Notes: generated by a model from the letters alone, not told the origin. A stretch of DNA of 64,000 nt from Cupriavidus lacunae (GCF_003353055.1 NZ_QKWJ01000007.1:124001-188000); one strand, 5' to 3'. Positions 8,272 to 17,270 are shown, numbered from the stretch's first letter. Numbers and translations are program-made.

Positions 8272-9729
8272 ATGAACGCCAGAACCGACGCGCCGCAGAC
8301 GGCGCCTGCCTCCGCACCCGCCGCCCCCGTGCCGGCGGAGCCGCTCGCCGCGGCTGAACTCCCTTCACCTGCCCCGTCCGCCCCCGAGTCCGCCACGGCG
8401 GCCGATCCCGAGCGCAGCGGCCCCGACCACCAGCAGTTCGTCGACTGGCTGCGCATGGTGGCGCCGTATATCCATGCCTTCCGCGGCAAGACCTTCGTGA
8501 TCGCCTTCGCCGGCGAACTGGTCAAGTCGGGCGTGCTCAATGCGCTGGTCAACGACGTCGCACTGCTGCACGCCATGGGCATGCAGATCGTGCTGGTGCA
8601 CGGCTCGCGCCCGCAGGTGGAAGAACAGCTGGCGCTGCGCCATGTCGAGTCGCAGTTCGTCGATGGCGTGCGCGTCACCGACAACGCCGCGCTCGAATGC
8701 GCCAAGGAAGCCGCCGGCGAGCTGCGCCTGGACATCGAGGCCGCCTTCAGCCAGGGCCTGCCCAATACACCGATGGCGGGCGCCCAGTTGTCGGTGATCT
8801 CCGGCAATTTTGTCACCGCGCGCCCGGTCGGCATCGTCAACGGCACCGACTACCAGCACACCGGCCTCGTGCGCAAGATCGACGCCGAATCCGTGCGCAT
8901 GTCGCTATCGCACGGCAAGGTGGTGCTGCTGTCGCCGCTGGGCTTCTCGCCCACCGGCCAGGCCTTCAACCTGTCGATGGAAGACGTGGGCAGCGCCACG
9001 GCCACGGCGCTCAAGGCCGACAAGCTGATCTTCATCACCGAGGTGCCGGGCGTGCCCGACCCGGTCGGCAAGATGATGCAGGAAATGTCGCTGCGCACCG
9101 CGGTGGAGCGCCTGCAGAACAACCACCTGCCGCCGGACGTGGCCAACTACCTGCAGCATCTGGTCAAGGCGCTCAAGGGCGGCGTGCCGCGTGCGCACCT
9201 GATCCCCTATTCGCTCGACGGCTCGGTGCTGCTCGAACTGTTCCTGCATGACGGCGTCGGCACCATGCTGTCCGACACCGACCTGGAAAGCCTGCGCGAG
9301 GCCACGCTCGACGACGTCGGCGGCATCGTGCAGCTGATCGCCCCGCTGGAGCAGGACGGCACGCTGGTGCCGCGCGGCCGCCACCTGATCGAGCGCGATA
9401 TCGGCAACTTCTCGGTGATCGAGCACGACGGCGTGCTGTTCGGCTGCGCCGCGCTGTACGACTACCCGCGCGAGAACATGGGCGAGATGGCCTGCCTGAC
9501 GGTCTCGCAGGAAGCCCAGGGCACTGGCGACGGCGAGCGCCTGCTCAAGCGCATCGAACGCCGCGCCCGCGCGCTCGGCCTGGAGCGGCTGTTCGTGCTC
9601 ACCACCCGGACCGAACACTGGTTCCTCAAGCGCGGTTTCGTCCACGCCACCGTCGACGACCTGCCCGAGGACAAGCGCAAGCTCTACAACTGGCAGCGCA
9701 AGTCCATGGTGCTGATGAAAAAACTGTGA
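8272..9729 (+). CDS. argA: Amino-acid N-acetyltransferase (N-acetylglutamate synthase)
   Basis: It catalyses the first step of arginine synthesis, acetyl-CoA plus glutamate to N-acetylglutamate. An amino-acid-kinase-like domain (about residues 60-310, FVIAFAGELV, VLVHGSRPQ) is followed by a GNAT acetyltransferase domain (about 325-485) with the acetyl-CoA loop QGTGDGERLL. This is the classic ArgA arrangement and probably carries arginine feedback. The first 55 residues are Ala/Pro-rich and look unstructured. The ATG at 8272 gives 485 residues; an in-frame TTG at 8248 overlaps the hrpA start and is less likely. There is no Shine-Dalgarno, only CGCGGG touching the ATG. Confidence 0.93.
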   Translation: MNARTDAPQTAPASAPAAPVPAEPLAAAELPSPAPSAPESATAADPERSGPDHQQFVDWLRMVAPYIHAFRGKTFVIAFAGELVKSGVLNALVNDVALLHAMGMQIVLVHGSRPQVEEQLALRHVESQFVDGVRVTDNAALECAKEAAGELRLDIEAAFSQGLPNTPMAGAQLSVISGNFVTARPVGIVNGTDYQHTGLVRKIDAESVRMSLSHGKVVLLSPLGFSPTGQAFNLSMEDVGSATATALKADKLIFITEVPGVPDPVGKMMQEMSLRTAVERLQNNHLPPDVANYLQHLVKALKGGVPRAHLIPYSLDGSVLLELFLHDGVGTMLSDTDLESLREATLDDVGGIVQLIAPLEQDGTLVPRGRHLIERDIGNFSVIEHDGVLFGCAALYDYPRENMGEMACLTVSQEAQGTGDGERLLKRIERRARALGLERLFVLTTRTEHWFLKRGFVHATVDDLPEDKRKLYNWQRKSMVLMKKL

Positions 9730-9827
9730 CACCGTAGGGGCAATCGCCGCCGCGCCGCGGCCGGGCGCCCCGCTTGGCTACAATAGCGCCAGCGCCGAAG
9801 CTCAAACGAACATACCAAGGAGTCCCC

Positions 9828-10100
9828 ATGGCCCGCATGGTCCAATGCATCAAGCTGAACAAGGAAGCCGAAGGCCTCGACTTCCCGCCGCTGCCCGGCG
9901 AACTGGGCAAGAAGATCTGGCAAAGCGTATCGAAGGAAGCCTGGGCTGGCTGGCTCAAGCACCAGACCATGCTGATCAACGAAAACCGCCTGAACATGGC
10001 CGATGCGCGCGCGCGCCAGTACCTGCTCAAGCAGACCGAGAAGTACTTCTTCGGCGAAGGCGCCGACCAGGCCCAGGGCTACGTGCCGCCGCAGTCTTGA
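9828..10100 (+). CDS. yggX: Oxidative damage protection protein / probable Fe(2+)-trafficking protein YggX
   Basis: A 90-residue protein starting [21 protein letters not shown], with the family's single conserved N-terminal cysteine (Cys7) and the segments [22 protein letters not shown] and YF near the end. The family protects Fe-S enzymes from oxidative damage and is thought to move ferrous iron. The ATG at 9828 follows AAGGAG (9817-9822) at ideal spacing. It lies 98 bp after argA and is followed at once by a strong terminator. Confidence 0.95.
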   Translation: MARMVQCIKLNKEAEGLDFPPLPGELGKKIWQSVSKEAWAGWLKHQTMLINENRLNMADARARQYLLKQTEKYFFGEGADQAQGYVPPQS

Positions 10101-10119
10101 TCCGGACCGCCGCATGACA

Positions 10120-10144
10120 AAAGGGGTGCCTCAGGCACCCCTTT
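10120..10144. terminator. Bidirectional rho-independent terminator between yggX and rpiA
   Basis: A perfect 11-bp stem, AAAGGGGTGCC with its complement GGCACCCCTTT, closes a TCA loop. A/T ends lie on both sides, so it can stop yggX on the plus strand and rpiA on the minus strand, which converge here. Confidence 0.85.
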
Positions 10145-10170
10145 CTGCTTTAAGTGGCGGAACGCCCGGC

Positions 10171-10857
10171 TCAGTAGTCCGTGCGCTGCACGCCGTCGCC
10201 AGTGCCCAGCAGCAGCACATCCGCGCCGCGCAGCGCGAACAGGCCCACCGTGACCATGCCCGGCACCTGGTTGACGGTCTGCTCCAGGCCGCGCGGATCG
10301 TCGATCTTCAGGCCGACCACGTCCAGGATCACATTGCCGTTGTCGGTCTTGTAGATGCCGCCTTCCTTGGTCATGCGCAGGCGCGGCTGGCCGCCCAGGG
10401 CCTGCAGCTTGCGCGCCACCGCGGCACGTGCCATCGGGATCACCTCAACGGGCAGCGGGAAGGTGCCCATGGTCTGGACCAGCTTGCTGCCGTCGGCGAT
10501 ACAGACAAAGCGTTTGGCCACCGAGGCCACGATCTTCTCGCGCGTCAGCGCGCCGCCGCCGCCCTTGATCATGGCGCCGCTGGCGTCGATCTCGTCGGCG
10601 CCGTCGACATAGACCGGGATCTCGTCGACTTCGTTCAGGTCCAGCACCTTGAAGCCGTGCTGCTGCAGGCGGCGCGTGGAAGCCTCGGAGCTGGACACCG
10701 CACCCGCGAAGCGCTCCTTGAACGCCGCCACGGCGTCAATGAAGAGATTGGCGGTGGAGCCGGTGCCCACGCCGAGCACGGCACCTTCGGGCACTTCCTG
10801 CTTGACGTAGTCGGCGGCGGCTTGCGCGACCAGCGCCTTGAGTTCATCCTGAGTCAT
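10171..10857 (-). CDS. rpiA: Ribose-5-phosphate isomerase A
   Basis: It interconverts ribose-5-phosphate and ribulose-5-phosphate in the non-oxidative pentose phosphate pathway. The 228-residue length is normal for RpiA, and the motifs are clear: [13 protein letters not shown] (substrate loop), DGADEID with catalytic Asp residues, and [12 protein letters not shown]. It is divergent from transaldolase, an enzyme of the same pathway, with a 167-bp shared upstream region. Confidence 0.97.
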   Translation of the reverse strand: MTQDELKALVAQAAADYVKQEVPEGAVLGVGTGSTANLFIDAVAAFKERFAGAVSSSEASTRRLQQHGFKVLDLNEVDEIPVYVDGADEIDASGAMIKGGGGALTREKIVASVAKRFVCIADGSKLVQTMGTFPLPVEVIPMARAAVARKLQALGGQPRLRMTKEGGIYKTDNGNVILDVVGLKIDDPRGLEQTVNQVPGMVTVGLFALRGADVLLLGTGDGVQRTDY

Positions 10858-11024
10858 GACAACAGCCAGATTGCGTTGGAGGAAACGCGTAGTGTAGCGG
10901 ATTGCGGCGGCAGGTCATGCAGGCGACGGTACAATGGGCCGGACCGGCGTGGCGGGTGCGACCTGTGCGCCCCCTGATGCCCGCGAACGATTTTGCAGAC
11001 GCTCAAGCAGACGACCAAGCGACC

Positions 11025-11981
11025 ATGAACCAGCTCGAACAACTCAGGCAGTTCACCACGGTGGTGGCCGATACCGGCGACTTCCAGCTGATGAAGCAGT
11101 ACACCCCGCAGGACGCGACCACCAATCCGTCGCTGATCCTGAAGGCGGTGCAGAAACCCGAATACCGCCACCTGCTGGAGCAGGCCGTGCGCGACCACCA
11201 CGGCAACGGCGGCATCGATGCGGTGATGGATGCCGTGCTGATCGCCTTCGGCTGCGAGATCCTGGCGATCGTGCCGGGCCGTGTGTCGACCGAGGTCGAT
11301 GCGCGCCTGTCCTTCGACACCGAGGCCAGCGTGGCCAAGGCGCGCCACCTGATCCAGCTGTACGAGCAGCGCGGCATCGCGCGCGAGCGCGTGCTGATCA
11401 AGATCGCCTCCACCTGGGAAGGCATCCGCGCGGCCGAGATCCTGCAGCGCGACGGCATCCGCTGCAATATGACGCTGCTGTTCTCGCTGGTGCAGGCAGT
11501 GGCATGCGCCGAGGCCGGCGCGCAGCTGATCTCGCCCTTCGTCGGCCGCATCTTCGACTGGTACAAGAAGCAGGCCGGCGAGCAATGGGACGCAGCCGCC
11601 AACGGCGGCGACAACGACCCCGGCGTGCGCTCGGTGCGCCAGATCTACGACTATTACAAGAAGTTCGGCTACCCGACCGAGGTGATGGGCGCCAGCTTCC
11701 GCAGCACCGCGCAGATCCTGTCGCTGGCCGGCTGCGACTTGCTGACCATCAGCCCCGAGCTGCTCGAGCAGCTGGCCGCCGGCCAGGGCCCGGTGGCGCA
11801 CAAGCTGTCGGTGGACCAGGCCCAGGCCGCCAATATCGCCCGCATCGCCGCGGACGAGCCGGCCTTCCGCTGGCAGCTGAACGAAGATGCGATGGCGACT
11901 GAAAAGCTGGCCGAAGGCATCCGCCTGTTCGCGGCCGATGCGGTCAAGCTGGAAAAGCTGATCGGCGAGATCGCAAAGTAA
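11025..11981 (+). CDS. tal: Transaldolase
   Basis: It transfers a dihydroxyacetone unit between sugar phosphates in the pentose phosphate pathway. The 318-residue length matches TalB (317). Landmarks are [12 protein letters not shown] near the start and IKIASTWEG with the Schiff-base lysine at residue 126. The ATG at 11025 is chosen by alignment to the usual N-terminus; the frame is open upstream (another ATG at 10977), and no clear ribosome-binding site decides between them. It is divergent from rpiA. Confidence 0.95.
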   Translation: MNQLEQLRQFTTVVADTGDFQLMKQYTPQDATTNPSLILKAVQKPEYRHLLEQAVRDHHGNGGIDAVMDAVLIAFGCEILAIVPGRVSTEVDARLSFDTEASVAKARHLIQLYEQRGIARERVLIKIASTWEGIRAAEILQRDGIRCNMTLLFSLVQAVACAEAGAQLISPFVGRIFDWYKKQAGEQWDAAANGGDNDPGVRSVRQIYDYYKKFGYPTEVMGASFRSTAQILSLAGCDLLTISPELLEQLAAGQGPVAHKLSVDQAQAANIARIAADEPAFRWQLNEDAMATEKLAEGIRLFAADAVKLEKLIGEIAK

Positions 11982-12015
11982 GCGCATGTCCGGGCCGCAA
12001 GGCCCGGACATGCGC
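11982..12015. terminator. Perfect GNRA-capped hairpin between convergent tal and sirtuin genes
   Basis: A 15-bp perfect stem, GCGCATGTCCGGGCC with its complement, closes the tetraloop GCAA (11997-12000). It fills the whole 34-bp gap between the tal stop and the sirtuin stop. There is no T-run, so it may act as a bidirectional structure-based terminator or as a 3' end stabiliser. Confidence 0.7.
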
Positions 12016-12804
12016 TCAACTGGCTGCCCGAGCCAGTTGCGGCCACAGCAGCGGCAGGCAGGCGCCTGCCGCTGCGGACAACACAATATCCGCGGTCTGG
12101 TCCAGCGCCGAGGGCTGCGGATTGACCACGATCACCGGCGCGCCATGCTCGCGCGCCACGCCCGGCAATCCCGCCGCCGGATACACCAGCCCCGAGGTGC
12201 CGACCACCAGGCACAGGTCGCAGGTCTGCGCCGCATGCTCGGCGCGGTAGCGCGCCACGCGCGGCAGGTCCTCGCCGAACCACACCACGCCCGGACGCAT
12301 CAACGCGCCGCACAGGTTGCAGCGCGGCGGCATGCCCGGCAGCGCGGTAGCCTCGCTGCAGCGTCCGCACCCATCCAGCCATTTGTTGGCGAACAGGTTG
12401 CCATGCAGTTCGATCACGCCCTCGTTGCCGGCCCGCTGGTGCAGGCCGTCAACGTTCTGCGTGACCAGCGTGACCGGCTTCTGCGCGGCCAGCGCCACCA
12501 GCGCATGGTGCGCCGGGTTGGGACCCACGGCCGCGACCAGCTCGCGCCGGTGCAGGTACCACTCCCAGACCAGCGCCGGCTGGCGGCGGTAGGCGTCCTC
12601 GCTGGCAAGCTCTTCCGGGTCGAACTGTTCCCACAGCCCGGTCATCGCGTCGCGGAAGGTCGGCACGCCGGACTCGGCGGAAATGCCGGCGCCGGTCAGC
12701 ACGAAGATATTGCTGGCGGCAGAGATCAGCCGGCGCACCTCCTCAAGCCCGGGCAACGCAGAAACACGGGAATCGCCGTTCGGCTCAGCGGAATCACCGG
12801 CCAT
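12016..12804 (-). CDS. NAD-dependent protein deacylase, sirtuin (Sir2/CobB family)
   Basis: It removes acyl groups from protein lysines using NAD. The 262-residue protein has GAGISAESG (38-46), TQNVDGLH (115-122), catalytic His134 in LHGN, and a four-cysteine zinc site (Cys146, Cys149, Cys162, Cys165). A Tyr83-x-x-Arg86 pair after the GLW loop matches the signature of class III sirtuins that prefer succinyl or malonyl lysine, so desuccinylase activity is predicted. The frame is open further upstream inside rlmB, but the ATG at 12804, four bases after the rlmB stop, gives a normal length. It probably forms an operon with rlmB. Confidence 0.93.
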   Translation of the reverse strand: MAGDSAEPNGDSRVSALPGLEEVRRLISAASNIFVLTGAGISAESGVPTFRDAMTGLWEQFDPEELASEDAYRRQPALVWEWYLHRRELVAAVGPNPAHHALVALAAQKPVTLVTQNVDGLHQRAGNEGVIELHGNLFANKWLDGCGRCSEATALPGMPPRCNLCGALMRPGVVWFGEDLPRVARYRAEHAAQTCDLCLVVGTSGLVYPAAGLPGVAREHGAPVIVVNPQPSALDQTADIVLSAAAGACLPLLWPQLARAAS

Positions 12805-12808
12805 AGGC

Positions 12809-13552
12809 TTATCGCGGCAGGCGCCGCTGGCGCACGGCCTCATACAGGCATACGCCGCTGGCCACCGAGACGTTGAGGCTTTCCACGCCGCCCGCCATCG
12901 GAATGCCGACCAGCTCATCGCAGGTCTCGCGCGTCAGGCGGCGCATGCCCTCGCCTTCGGCGCCCATCACGATCGCGGTCGGGCCCTTGAAGTCCATGTC
13001 ATACAGCGACTTCTCGGTGCCGTCGGCGGTGCCGATGACCCAGATGCCGCGTTCCTGCAGTTCACGCAGGGTGCGGGCCAGGTTGGTCACGGTGATATAC
13101 GGCACGGTCTCGGCGGCGCCGCTGGCGACCTTGGCCACCGTGGCATTGAGGCCGACGCTGCGGTCCTTGGGGGCGATCACGGCATGCGCGCCGGCACCGT
13201 CGGCCACGCGCAGGCAGGCGCCCAGGTTGTGCGGGTCGGTGACGCCGTCCAGCACCAGCAGCAGCGGCGTGCCTTCGATGCCATCGAGCAGTTCATCCAG
13301 GTTCAGCGCCAGTGCCACGTCTTCGGCACGTGCCACCACGCCCTGATGGCGGTCGGTGCCGGCCATGCCGCGCAGGCGCTCGGCATCGACCGGATGCAAG
13401 CGCACGCCCAGGCTTTCGGCCAGGCGCACGAAGTCCTGCATGCGCCGGTCGCGGCGTGCGGATTCGATATAGATATCGGTCACGCCCTTGGCATCTTGGC
13501 GCAGGCGTGCGGTGACGGCGTGAAAGCCGATCAGGAGTTTGTTTTTAGCCAT
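12809..13552 (-). CDS. rlmB: 23S rRNA (guanosine(2251)-2'-O)-methyltransferase RlmB
   Basis: A SPOUT-class methyltransferase that 2'-O-methylates G2251 in the peptidyl-transferase P loop. The 247 residues contain an N-terminal RNA-binding domain ([13 protein letters not shown]) and the three TrmH motifs: [22 protein letters not shown] and [15 protein letters not shown], the last two forming the knotted S-adenosylmethionine site. It is followed by the sirtuin gene and preceded 94 bp upstream by rnr; adjacency of rnr and rlmB is conserved in many proteobacteria. Confidence 0.95.
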   Translation of the reverse strand: MAKNKLLIGFHAVTARLRQDAKGVTDIYIESARRDRRMQDFVRLAESLGVRLHPVDAERLRGMAGTDRHQGVVARAEDVALALNLDELLDGIEGTPLLLVLDGVTDPHNLGACLRVADGAGAHAVIAPKDRSVGLNATVAKVASGAAETVPYITVTNLARTLRELQERGIWVIGTADGTEKSLYDMDFKGPTAIVMGAEGEGMRRLTRETCDELVGIPMAGGVESLNVSVASGVCLYEAVRQRRLPR

Positions 13553-13646
13553 GGCGCGATTGTACTCGCCCCCGCCCCCAAACCCGCCGCCGCGCGCGAG
13601 GGCGCGGCGATGGGCATGGCGGCGGCCATGGCGGCCGCCGCAGGCT

Positions 13647-16259
13647 TCAGCGCTTGCGCGGAGTGCGCGGGGTACGCGGGCTCTTGGCCGGCGTCTTGCC
13701 CGCCGGCTTGGCCTGGCGCGACTTGGAGGCCGGCTTGTGCGGCTTCTCCAGGTGCGAAGGCTTGGGCTTGGCCGCGTGCTTGGCCGGCTTGCCGCCGGTC
13801 TTCACATGCGGCCTGAGCGGCGTGATCACGGCCTCGAACACCGGCTGCTCTTCGATCACGCGGTCCAGCGTCTCGTCGAACGACTCTTCCGGCTTGGACG
13901 AGCCGCCCAGCAACGCAGCCAGCTGGCGACCCTTCTTGCGCGCCGGCACCGCATGGGCGGCGGGCACGCGCGGCTGGGCCTCGGTGCCGCCCGCGCGGGC
14001 ACGCAGGGTCTTCGCCGACGGTTCCTGCACCAGGCGGAAGTCGATCTTGCGCGCATCCAGGTCCACGCGCGACACCTGCACGCGCACGCGGTCGGTCAGC
14101 CGGTAGCGGATGCCGGTGCGTTCGCCGCGCAGTTCGTTGCGGGCCTCGTCGTACTGGAAGTAGTCGCTGCCCAGCTCGGTCACGTGGACCAGGCCTTCCA
14201 CATACAGTTCGTCGAGCTGCACGAAGATGCCGAACGAGGTCACGGCGCTGATGGTGCCGGCGAAGTCGCTGCCCAGCTTGTCGCGCATGAAGTAGCACTT
14301 GAGCCAGGCCTCAACATCGCGCGAAGCCTCGTCGGCGCGGCGCTCGTTGGCCGAGCAGTGCAGGCCGAGCTCGTCCCAGATGGCCTCGTTGCGCTTGGCG
14401 CGGGCCGCGGTCAGCTCTGCCTTCTGCTCGGCATCCCTGGCCTGCAGCTTGCGCGCCTTGGGCGAGATCGCCGTGTTCAGCTCGGTGCCGTGCGCGAAGG
14501 CCGGCTGGTACTTGGTATGCGCCAGCACCGCCTTGATCGCGCGGTGCACCAGCAGGTCGGGGTAGCGGCGGATCGGGCTGGTGAAGTGCGCGTAGGCCTC
14601 GTACGCCAGGCCGAAGTGGCCGATATTGTCCGGGCTGTACACCGCCTGCTGCATCGAGCGCAGCAGCATGGTCTGCAGCATCGGCGCATCCGGGCGGGAC
14701 TTGATCTTGTCCATCACCTCGGCGTAGTCCGAGGCCTGCGGCTTGTCGCCACCGCCCAGCGACAGGCCGGCGGTGCGCAGGAACTCGCGCAGGTTCTTCA
14801 GCTTCTCTTCGCTGGGGCCCGCGTGGATGCGGTACAGCGCCGGGTGCTTGAAGCGCTCGAGGAAGTCGGCCGCGCACACGTTGGCGGTCAGCATGCACTC
14901 CTCGATCAGCCGGTGCGCGTCGTTGCGCGTGCGCGGCAGGATCTGCTCGATCTTGCCCTGCGCATTGCAGACGATATAGGTCTCGGTGGTGTCGAAGTCG
15001 ATCGCGCCGCGCGCGCGCCGCGCCTTGAGCAGAACCTGGAACAGCTCGTACAGGTTCTGCAGGTGCGGCACCAGCTCGCCGCGCTTGTGCGCCTCGGGAC
15101 CCTTGGTGTTGGACAGCACCGACCAGACCTCGTTGTAGGTCAGGCGCGCCGTCGAATGCATCACGGCCGGGTAGAACTGGTAGCCCTTGAGCTCGCCCTT
15201 GGCGGTGATCACGGCATCGCACACCATGCACAGCCGGTCCACGTGCGGATTGAGCGAGCACAGCCCGTTGGACAGCTTCTCCGGCAGCATCGGGATCACG
15301 CGGCGCGGAAAGTAGACCGAAGTGGCCCGGTCCAGCGCATCCGCATCCAGCGGCGTGCCCGGACGCACGTAGTGCGACACGTCGGCGATCGCCACGATCA
15401 GGCGCCAGCCCTTGGCGCGGCCGATCTTGACCGGCTCGCAATAGACCGCGTCGTCGAAGTCGCGCGCGTCTTCGCCGTCGATGGTCACCAGCGGGATGTC
15501 GCGCAGGTCGATGCGGTGGTCCAGGTCGGCCTGGCGCACCTCGTCGGGCAGCCCGGAGGCTTCCTGGGCGGCGGCCGGCGAGAACGCATGCGGCACGCCG
15601 TACTTGCGCACGGCGATCTCGATCTCCATGCCGGGATCGTCGATATCGCCCAGCACCTCGACCACGCGGCCCACCGGCTGCGCGTAGCGGTCGGGGTACT
15701 CGATCAGCTCGACGCTGACCACCTGCCCCACCCGTGCCTTGCCCTGCGCCTTGGGCGGGATCAGGATGTCCTGGCTGATGCGCTTGTCTTCGGGCGCCAC
15801 CACCAGCACGCCGCCCTCGCTGAGCAGCCGGCCGATGACATAGCGGTTGGCGCGCTCGATGATCTCGACGATCTGCCCTTCGGGGCGCCCGCGCCGGTCG
15901 TAGCCCATCACGCGCACCTGCGCGCGGTCGTTGTGCATGGCCTTCTGCAGCTCGCGCTCGGGCAGGAAGATATCGTCCTCGCCGTCGTCGCGGATCAGGA
16001 AGCCGAAGCCGTCGCGGTGGCCCTGCACCCGGCCGGTGACGAAGTTGGGCTGATGGGCCAGCTCATAGCGGCCCTTGCGGTTCAGCTCGATCTGGCCGTC
16101 GCGTTCCATGGCCGCCAGGCGCTTCTGGAAACCGTCATGCTCCTTGCGCGTGACGGAGAGAGCCTTGGCGATATCGCCGGCCGACTGGGGGGATCCCGAC
16201 GTTCTCAGCACGCCCAGGATTTCTTCCCGGCTGGGGATCGGATAGTTGTTCTGATTCAA
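13647..16259 (-). CDS. rnr: Ribonuclease R
   Basis: A processive 3'-5' exoribonuclease that degrades structured RNA. Order: winged-helix start ([13 protein letters not shown]), cold-shock OB folds, the RNB catalytic domain with [12 protein letters not shown] carrying the metal-binding aspartates, an S1 domain ([15 protein letters not shown]), then a Lys/Pro-rich tail of about 50 residues. The frame is open to 16385, but that would run into the tRNA-Leu gene. The TTG at 16259 ([12 protein letters not shown]) gives 870 residues and the same distance to PIPSRE as I recall for related Burkholderiales proteins. A TTG at 16283 is the alternative. Neither has a strong ribosome-binding site. Confidence 0.93.
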   Translation of the reverse strand: MNQNNYPIPSREEILGVLRTSGSPQSAGDIAKALSVTRKEHDGFQKRLAAMERDGQIELNRKGRYELAHQPNFVTGRVQGHRDGFGFLIRDDGEDDIFLPERELQKAMHNDRAQVRVMGYDRRGRPEGQIVEIIERANRYVIGRLLSEGGVLVVAPEDKRISQDILIPPKAQGKARVGQVVSVELIEYPDRYAQPVGRVVEVLGDIDDPGMEIEIAVRKYGVPHAFSPAAAQEASGLPDEVRQADLDHRIDLRDIPLVTIDGEDARDFDDAVYCEPVKIGRAKGWRLIVAIADVSHYVRPGTPLDADALDRATSVYFPRRVIPMLPEKLSNGLCSLNPHVDRLCMVCDAVITAKGELKGYQFYPAVMHSTARLTYNEVWSVLSNTKGPEAHKRGELVPHLQNLYELFQVLLKARRARGAIDFDTTETYIVCNAQGKIEQILPRTRNDAHRLIEECMLTANVCAADFLERFKHPALYRIHAGPSEEKLKNLREFLRTAGLSLGGGDKPQASDYAEVMDKIKSRPDAPMLQTMLLRSMQQAVYSPDNIGHFGLAYEAYAHFTSPIRRYPDLLVHRAIKAVLAHTKYQPAFAHGTELNTAISPKARKLQARDAEQKAELTAARAKRNEAIWDELGLHCSANERRADEASRDVEAWLKCYFMRDKLGSDFAGTISAVTSFGIFVQLDELYVEGLVHVTELGSDYFQYDEARNELRGERTGIRYRLTDRVRVQVSRVDLDARKIDFRLVQEPSAKTLRARAGGTEAQPRVPAAHAVPARKKGRQLAALLGGSSKPEESFDETLDRVIEEQPVFEAVITPLRPHVKTGGKPAKHAAKPKPSHLEKPHKPASKSRQAKPAGKTPAKSPRTPRTPRKR

Positions 16260-16276
16260 TTTTTTCTGGAAACTAT

Positions 16277-16304
16277 TTGACAAAATTCTCGCGCTCTCTA
16301 TAAT
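16277..16304 (+). promoter_or_regulatory. Perfect-consensus sigma70 promoter of tRNA-Leu
   Basis: TTGACA at 16277-16282 and TATAAT at 16299-16304 are both perfect hexamers, with a 16-bp spacer. The predicted start near 16311 is about 19 bases before the mature tRNA. The box lies in the short gap to the divergent rnr gene, so the two transcription units must share this DNA. Confidence 0.88.
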
Positions 16305-16329
16305 GAGCGCTTCGGTTGTTTCGACACCT

Positions 16330-16416
16330 GCCCAGGTGGCGGAATTGGTAGACGCACTAGGTTCAGGTCCTAGCGGTGGCAACACTGTGGAGGTTCGAGT
16401 CCTCTCCTGGGCACCA
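16330..16416 (+). tRNA. tRNA-Leu (anticodon CAG)
   Basis: An 87-nt gene including encoded CCA. Acceptor arms GCCCAGG and CCTGGGC pair. The anticodon stem CTAGG/CCTAG closes the loop TTCAGGT, giving anticodon CAG for the CUG codon, the dominant Leu codon in this GC-rich genome. The T arm carries GGTTCGAGTCC, and a long variable arm (CGGTGGCAACACTG) marks it as class II. Confidence 0.97.
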
Positions 16417-16425
16417 GATCAACGG

Positions 16426-16466
16426 AAAACCCGCAGCGCTTTCAAGCCCTGCGGGTTTTTTGTTTT
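16426..16466 (+). terminator. Rho-independent terminator after tRNA-Leu
   Basis: AAAACCCGCAG (16426-16436) pairs with CTGCGGGTTTT (16449-16459) and is followed by more T residues. It lies ten bases after the tRNA CCA end. Confidence 0.88.
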
Positions 16467-16730
16467 TGACGCCTGTTTCGCGCATCAGATCCGGCAACTT
16501 GCACTCCTTGCTTGGCGGCCTTGCCGCGATGTCTTAACTGCGAGCGTACGGGTTTTTTCCCGTCCGTGAAACTGCGCACCGTACCCCGCGCGGCAGCCGA
16601 ACCATAAGGGTACGGCAATGTCGAGGAGTGTAACAGCTTCAGTGGCGATTCCGGCATTCCACCGGCCACTCGCGGCCACTTCAGCGTATCACTGACTCCC
16701 CTTCCTGCGTTCCTGCCTCATGCCCCTTGC
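16467..16730. other. Intergenic stretch between tRNA-Leu terminator and the Rrf2 promoter
   Basis: Together with flanking sites this is part of a 380-bp gene-free stretch (16417-16796). Short open frames exist on the minus strand but show no ribosome-binding site and no recognisable protein. Apart from the terminator at its left and the Rrf2 promoter and operator at its right, I see nothing functional in it. Confidence 0.5.
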
Positions 16731-16760
16731 TTGACAAGCGCGCCGATGTGTAACTATCAT
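16731..16760 (+). promoter_or_regulatory. Promoter of the Rrf2 regulator gene
   Basis: TTGACA at 16731-16736 and TATCAT at 16755-16760 are separated by 18 bp. The GTG start of the regulator lies 36 bases downstream. The -10 box sits inside the dyad operator at 16745-16771, as expected for simple autorepression. Confidence 0.75.
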
Positions 16761-16771
16761 GGTTTCACATT
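16745..16771. promoter_or_regulatory. Rrf2 operator 1 (27-bp dyad)
   Basis: Half-sites GATGTGTAACTA and TGGTTTCACATT flank the centre TCA. The same layout, with the shared core TGTAACYA-N3-TGGTTTCAYAT, appears again at 17244-17270. It overlaps the -10 hexamer of the regulator gene. Confidence 0.78.
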
Positions 16772-16796
16772 GACCCTGACGTCCTGAGTCCAAGCA

Positions 16797-17231
16797 GTGA
16801 GCACAAGCAGCCGGTTCGCCGTGGCGGTTCACATCCTTACCCTGCTCGCCAGTTCGGCGCAGCCGGTGCCATCGTCGCTGATCGCCGGCAGCGTTGGCAC
16901 CAACCCGGCGCTGATCCGGCGGCTGGTGAGCCAGCTGGCCGAGGCCGGCCTGGTGGCGACCACCATGGGCAGTACCGGCGGCGCCACGCTGGCTCGCCCG
17001 GCCGCCTCGATCACCCTGCTGAACGTGTTCCGCGTGGTCGAGACTACCGCGCTGATCACGCTGCACCAGAGCGCGCCCAATCCGGCGTGCCTGGTGGGGC
17101 GCGAGATCACCGGCGCGCTGCGCAAGGTCGCTGACCGTGCGCAGGCGGCCATGGACGATACCCTTGCCGGCATCACCATCGCCAGCATGCTCGCCGATAT
17201 CGAAGGCAGCAACCAGCGCCGCAAGCGCTGA
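16797..17231 (+). CDS. Rrf2 family transcriptional regulator (YwnA-like)
   Basis: A 144-residue winged-helix regulator. The start SRFAVAVHILTLLAS and the recognition region NPALIRRLVSQLAEAGLV followed by the wing GGATLARP are typical of Rrf2. The three-cysteine Fe-S motif of IscR and NsrR is absent; only Cys98 is present, so this is a cluster-free member that may sense thiol-reactive compounds through one cysteine. Start is GTG at 16797. It overlaps no neighbour and precedes an NAD(P)-binding oxidoreductase by 65 bp, with an operator before each gene. I infer autorepression plus control of the oxidoreductase. Confidence 0.88.
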   Translation: MSTSSRFAVAVHILTLLASSAQPVPSSLIAGSVGTNPALIRRLVSQLAEAGLVATTMGSTGGATLARPAASITLLNVFRVVETTALITLHQSAPNPACLVGREITGALRKVADRAQAAMDDTLAGITIASMLADIEGSNQRRKR

Positions 17232-17243
17232 TTTTTTTATCCC

Positions 17244-17270
17244 GATATGTAACCACATTGGTTTCATATC
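17244..17270. promoter_or_regulatory. Rrf2 operator 2 (27-bp dyad) before the oxidoreductase gene
   Basis: GATATGTAACCA and TGGTTTCATATC flank CAT; the halves are inverted repeats with a single mismatch in 12. It sits 26 bp upstream of the oxidoreductase ATG and matches operator 1 in sequence and spacing. Confidence 0.82.

Noticed and set aside
12805..12918. Longer N-terminus for the sirtuin
   Set aside because: The extra codons lie inside rlmB and are not sirtuin-like; the ATG at 12804 gives normal length.
13539..16280. A 913-codon open frame antisense to rnr
   Set aside because: It overlaps the well-supported rnr gene and lacks any domain signature or ribosome-binding site.
16260..16385. 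Longer N-terminus for RNase R
   Set aside because: It would overlap the tRNA-Leu gene and its promoter; the PIPSRE motif position fits the TTG at 16259.
16442..16669. Short minus-strand open frame (75 codons) after tRNA-Leu
   Set aside because: It overlaps the tRNA terminator, has no ribosome-binding site and no similarity I recognise.
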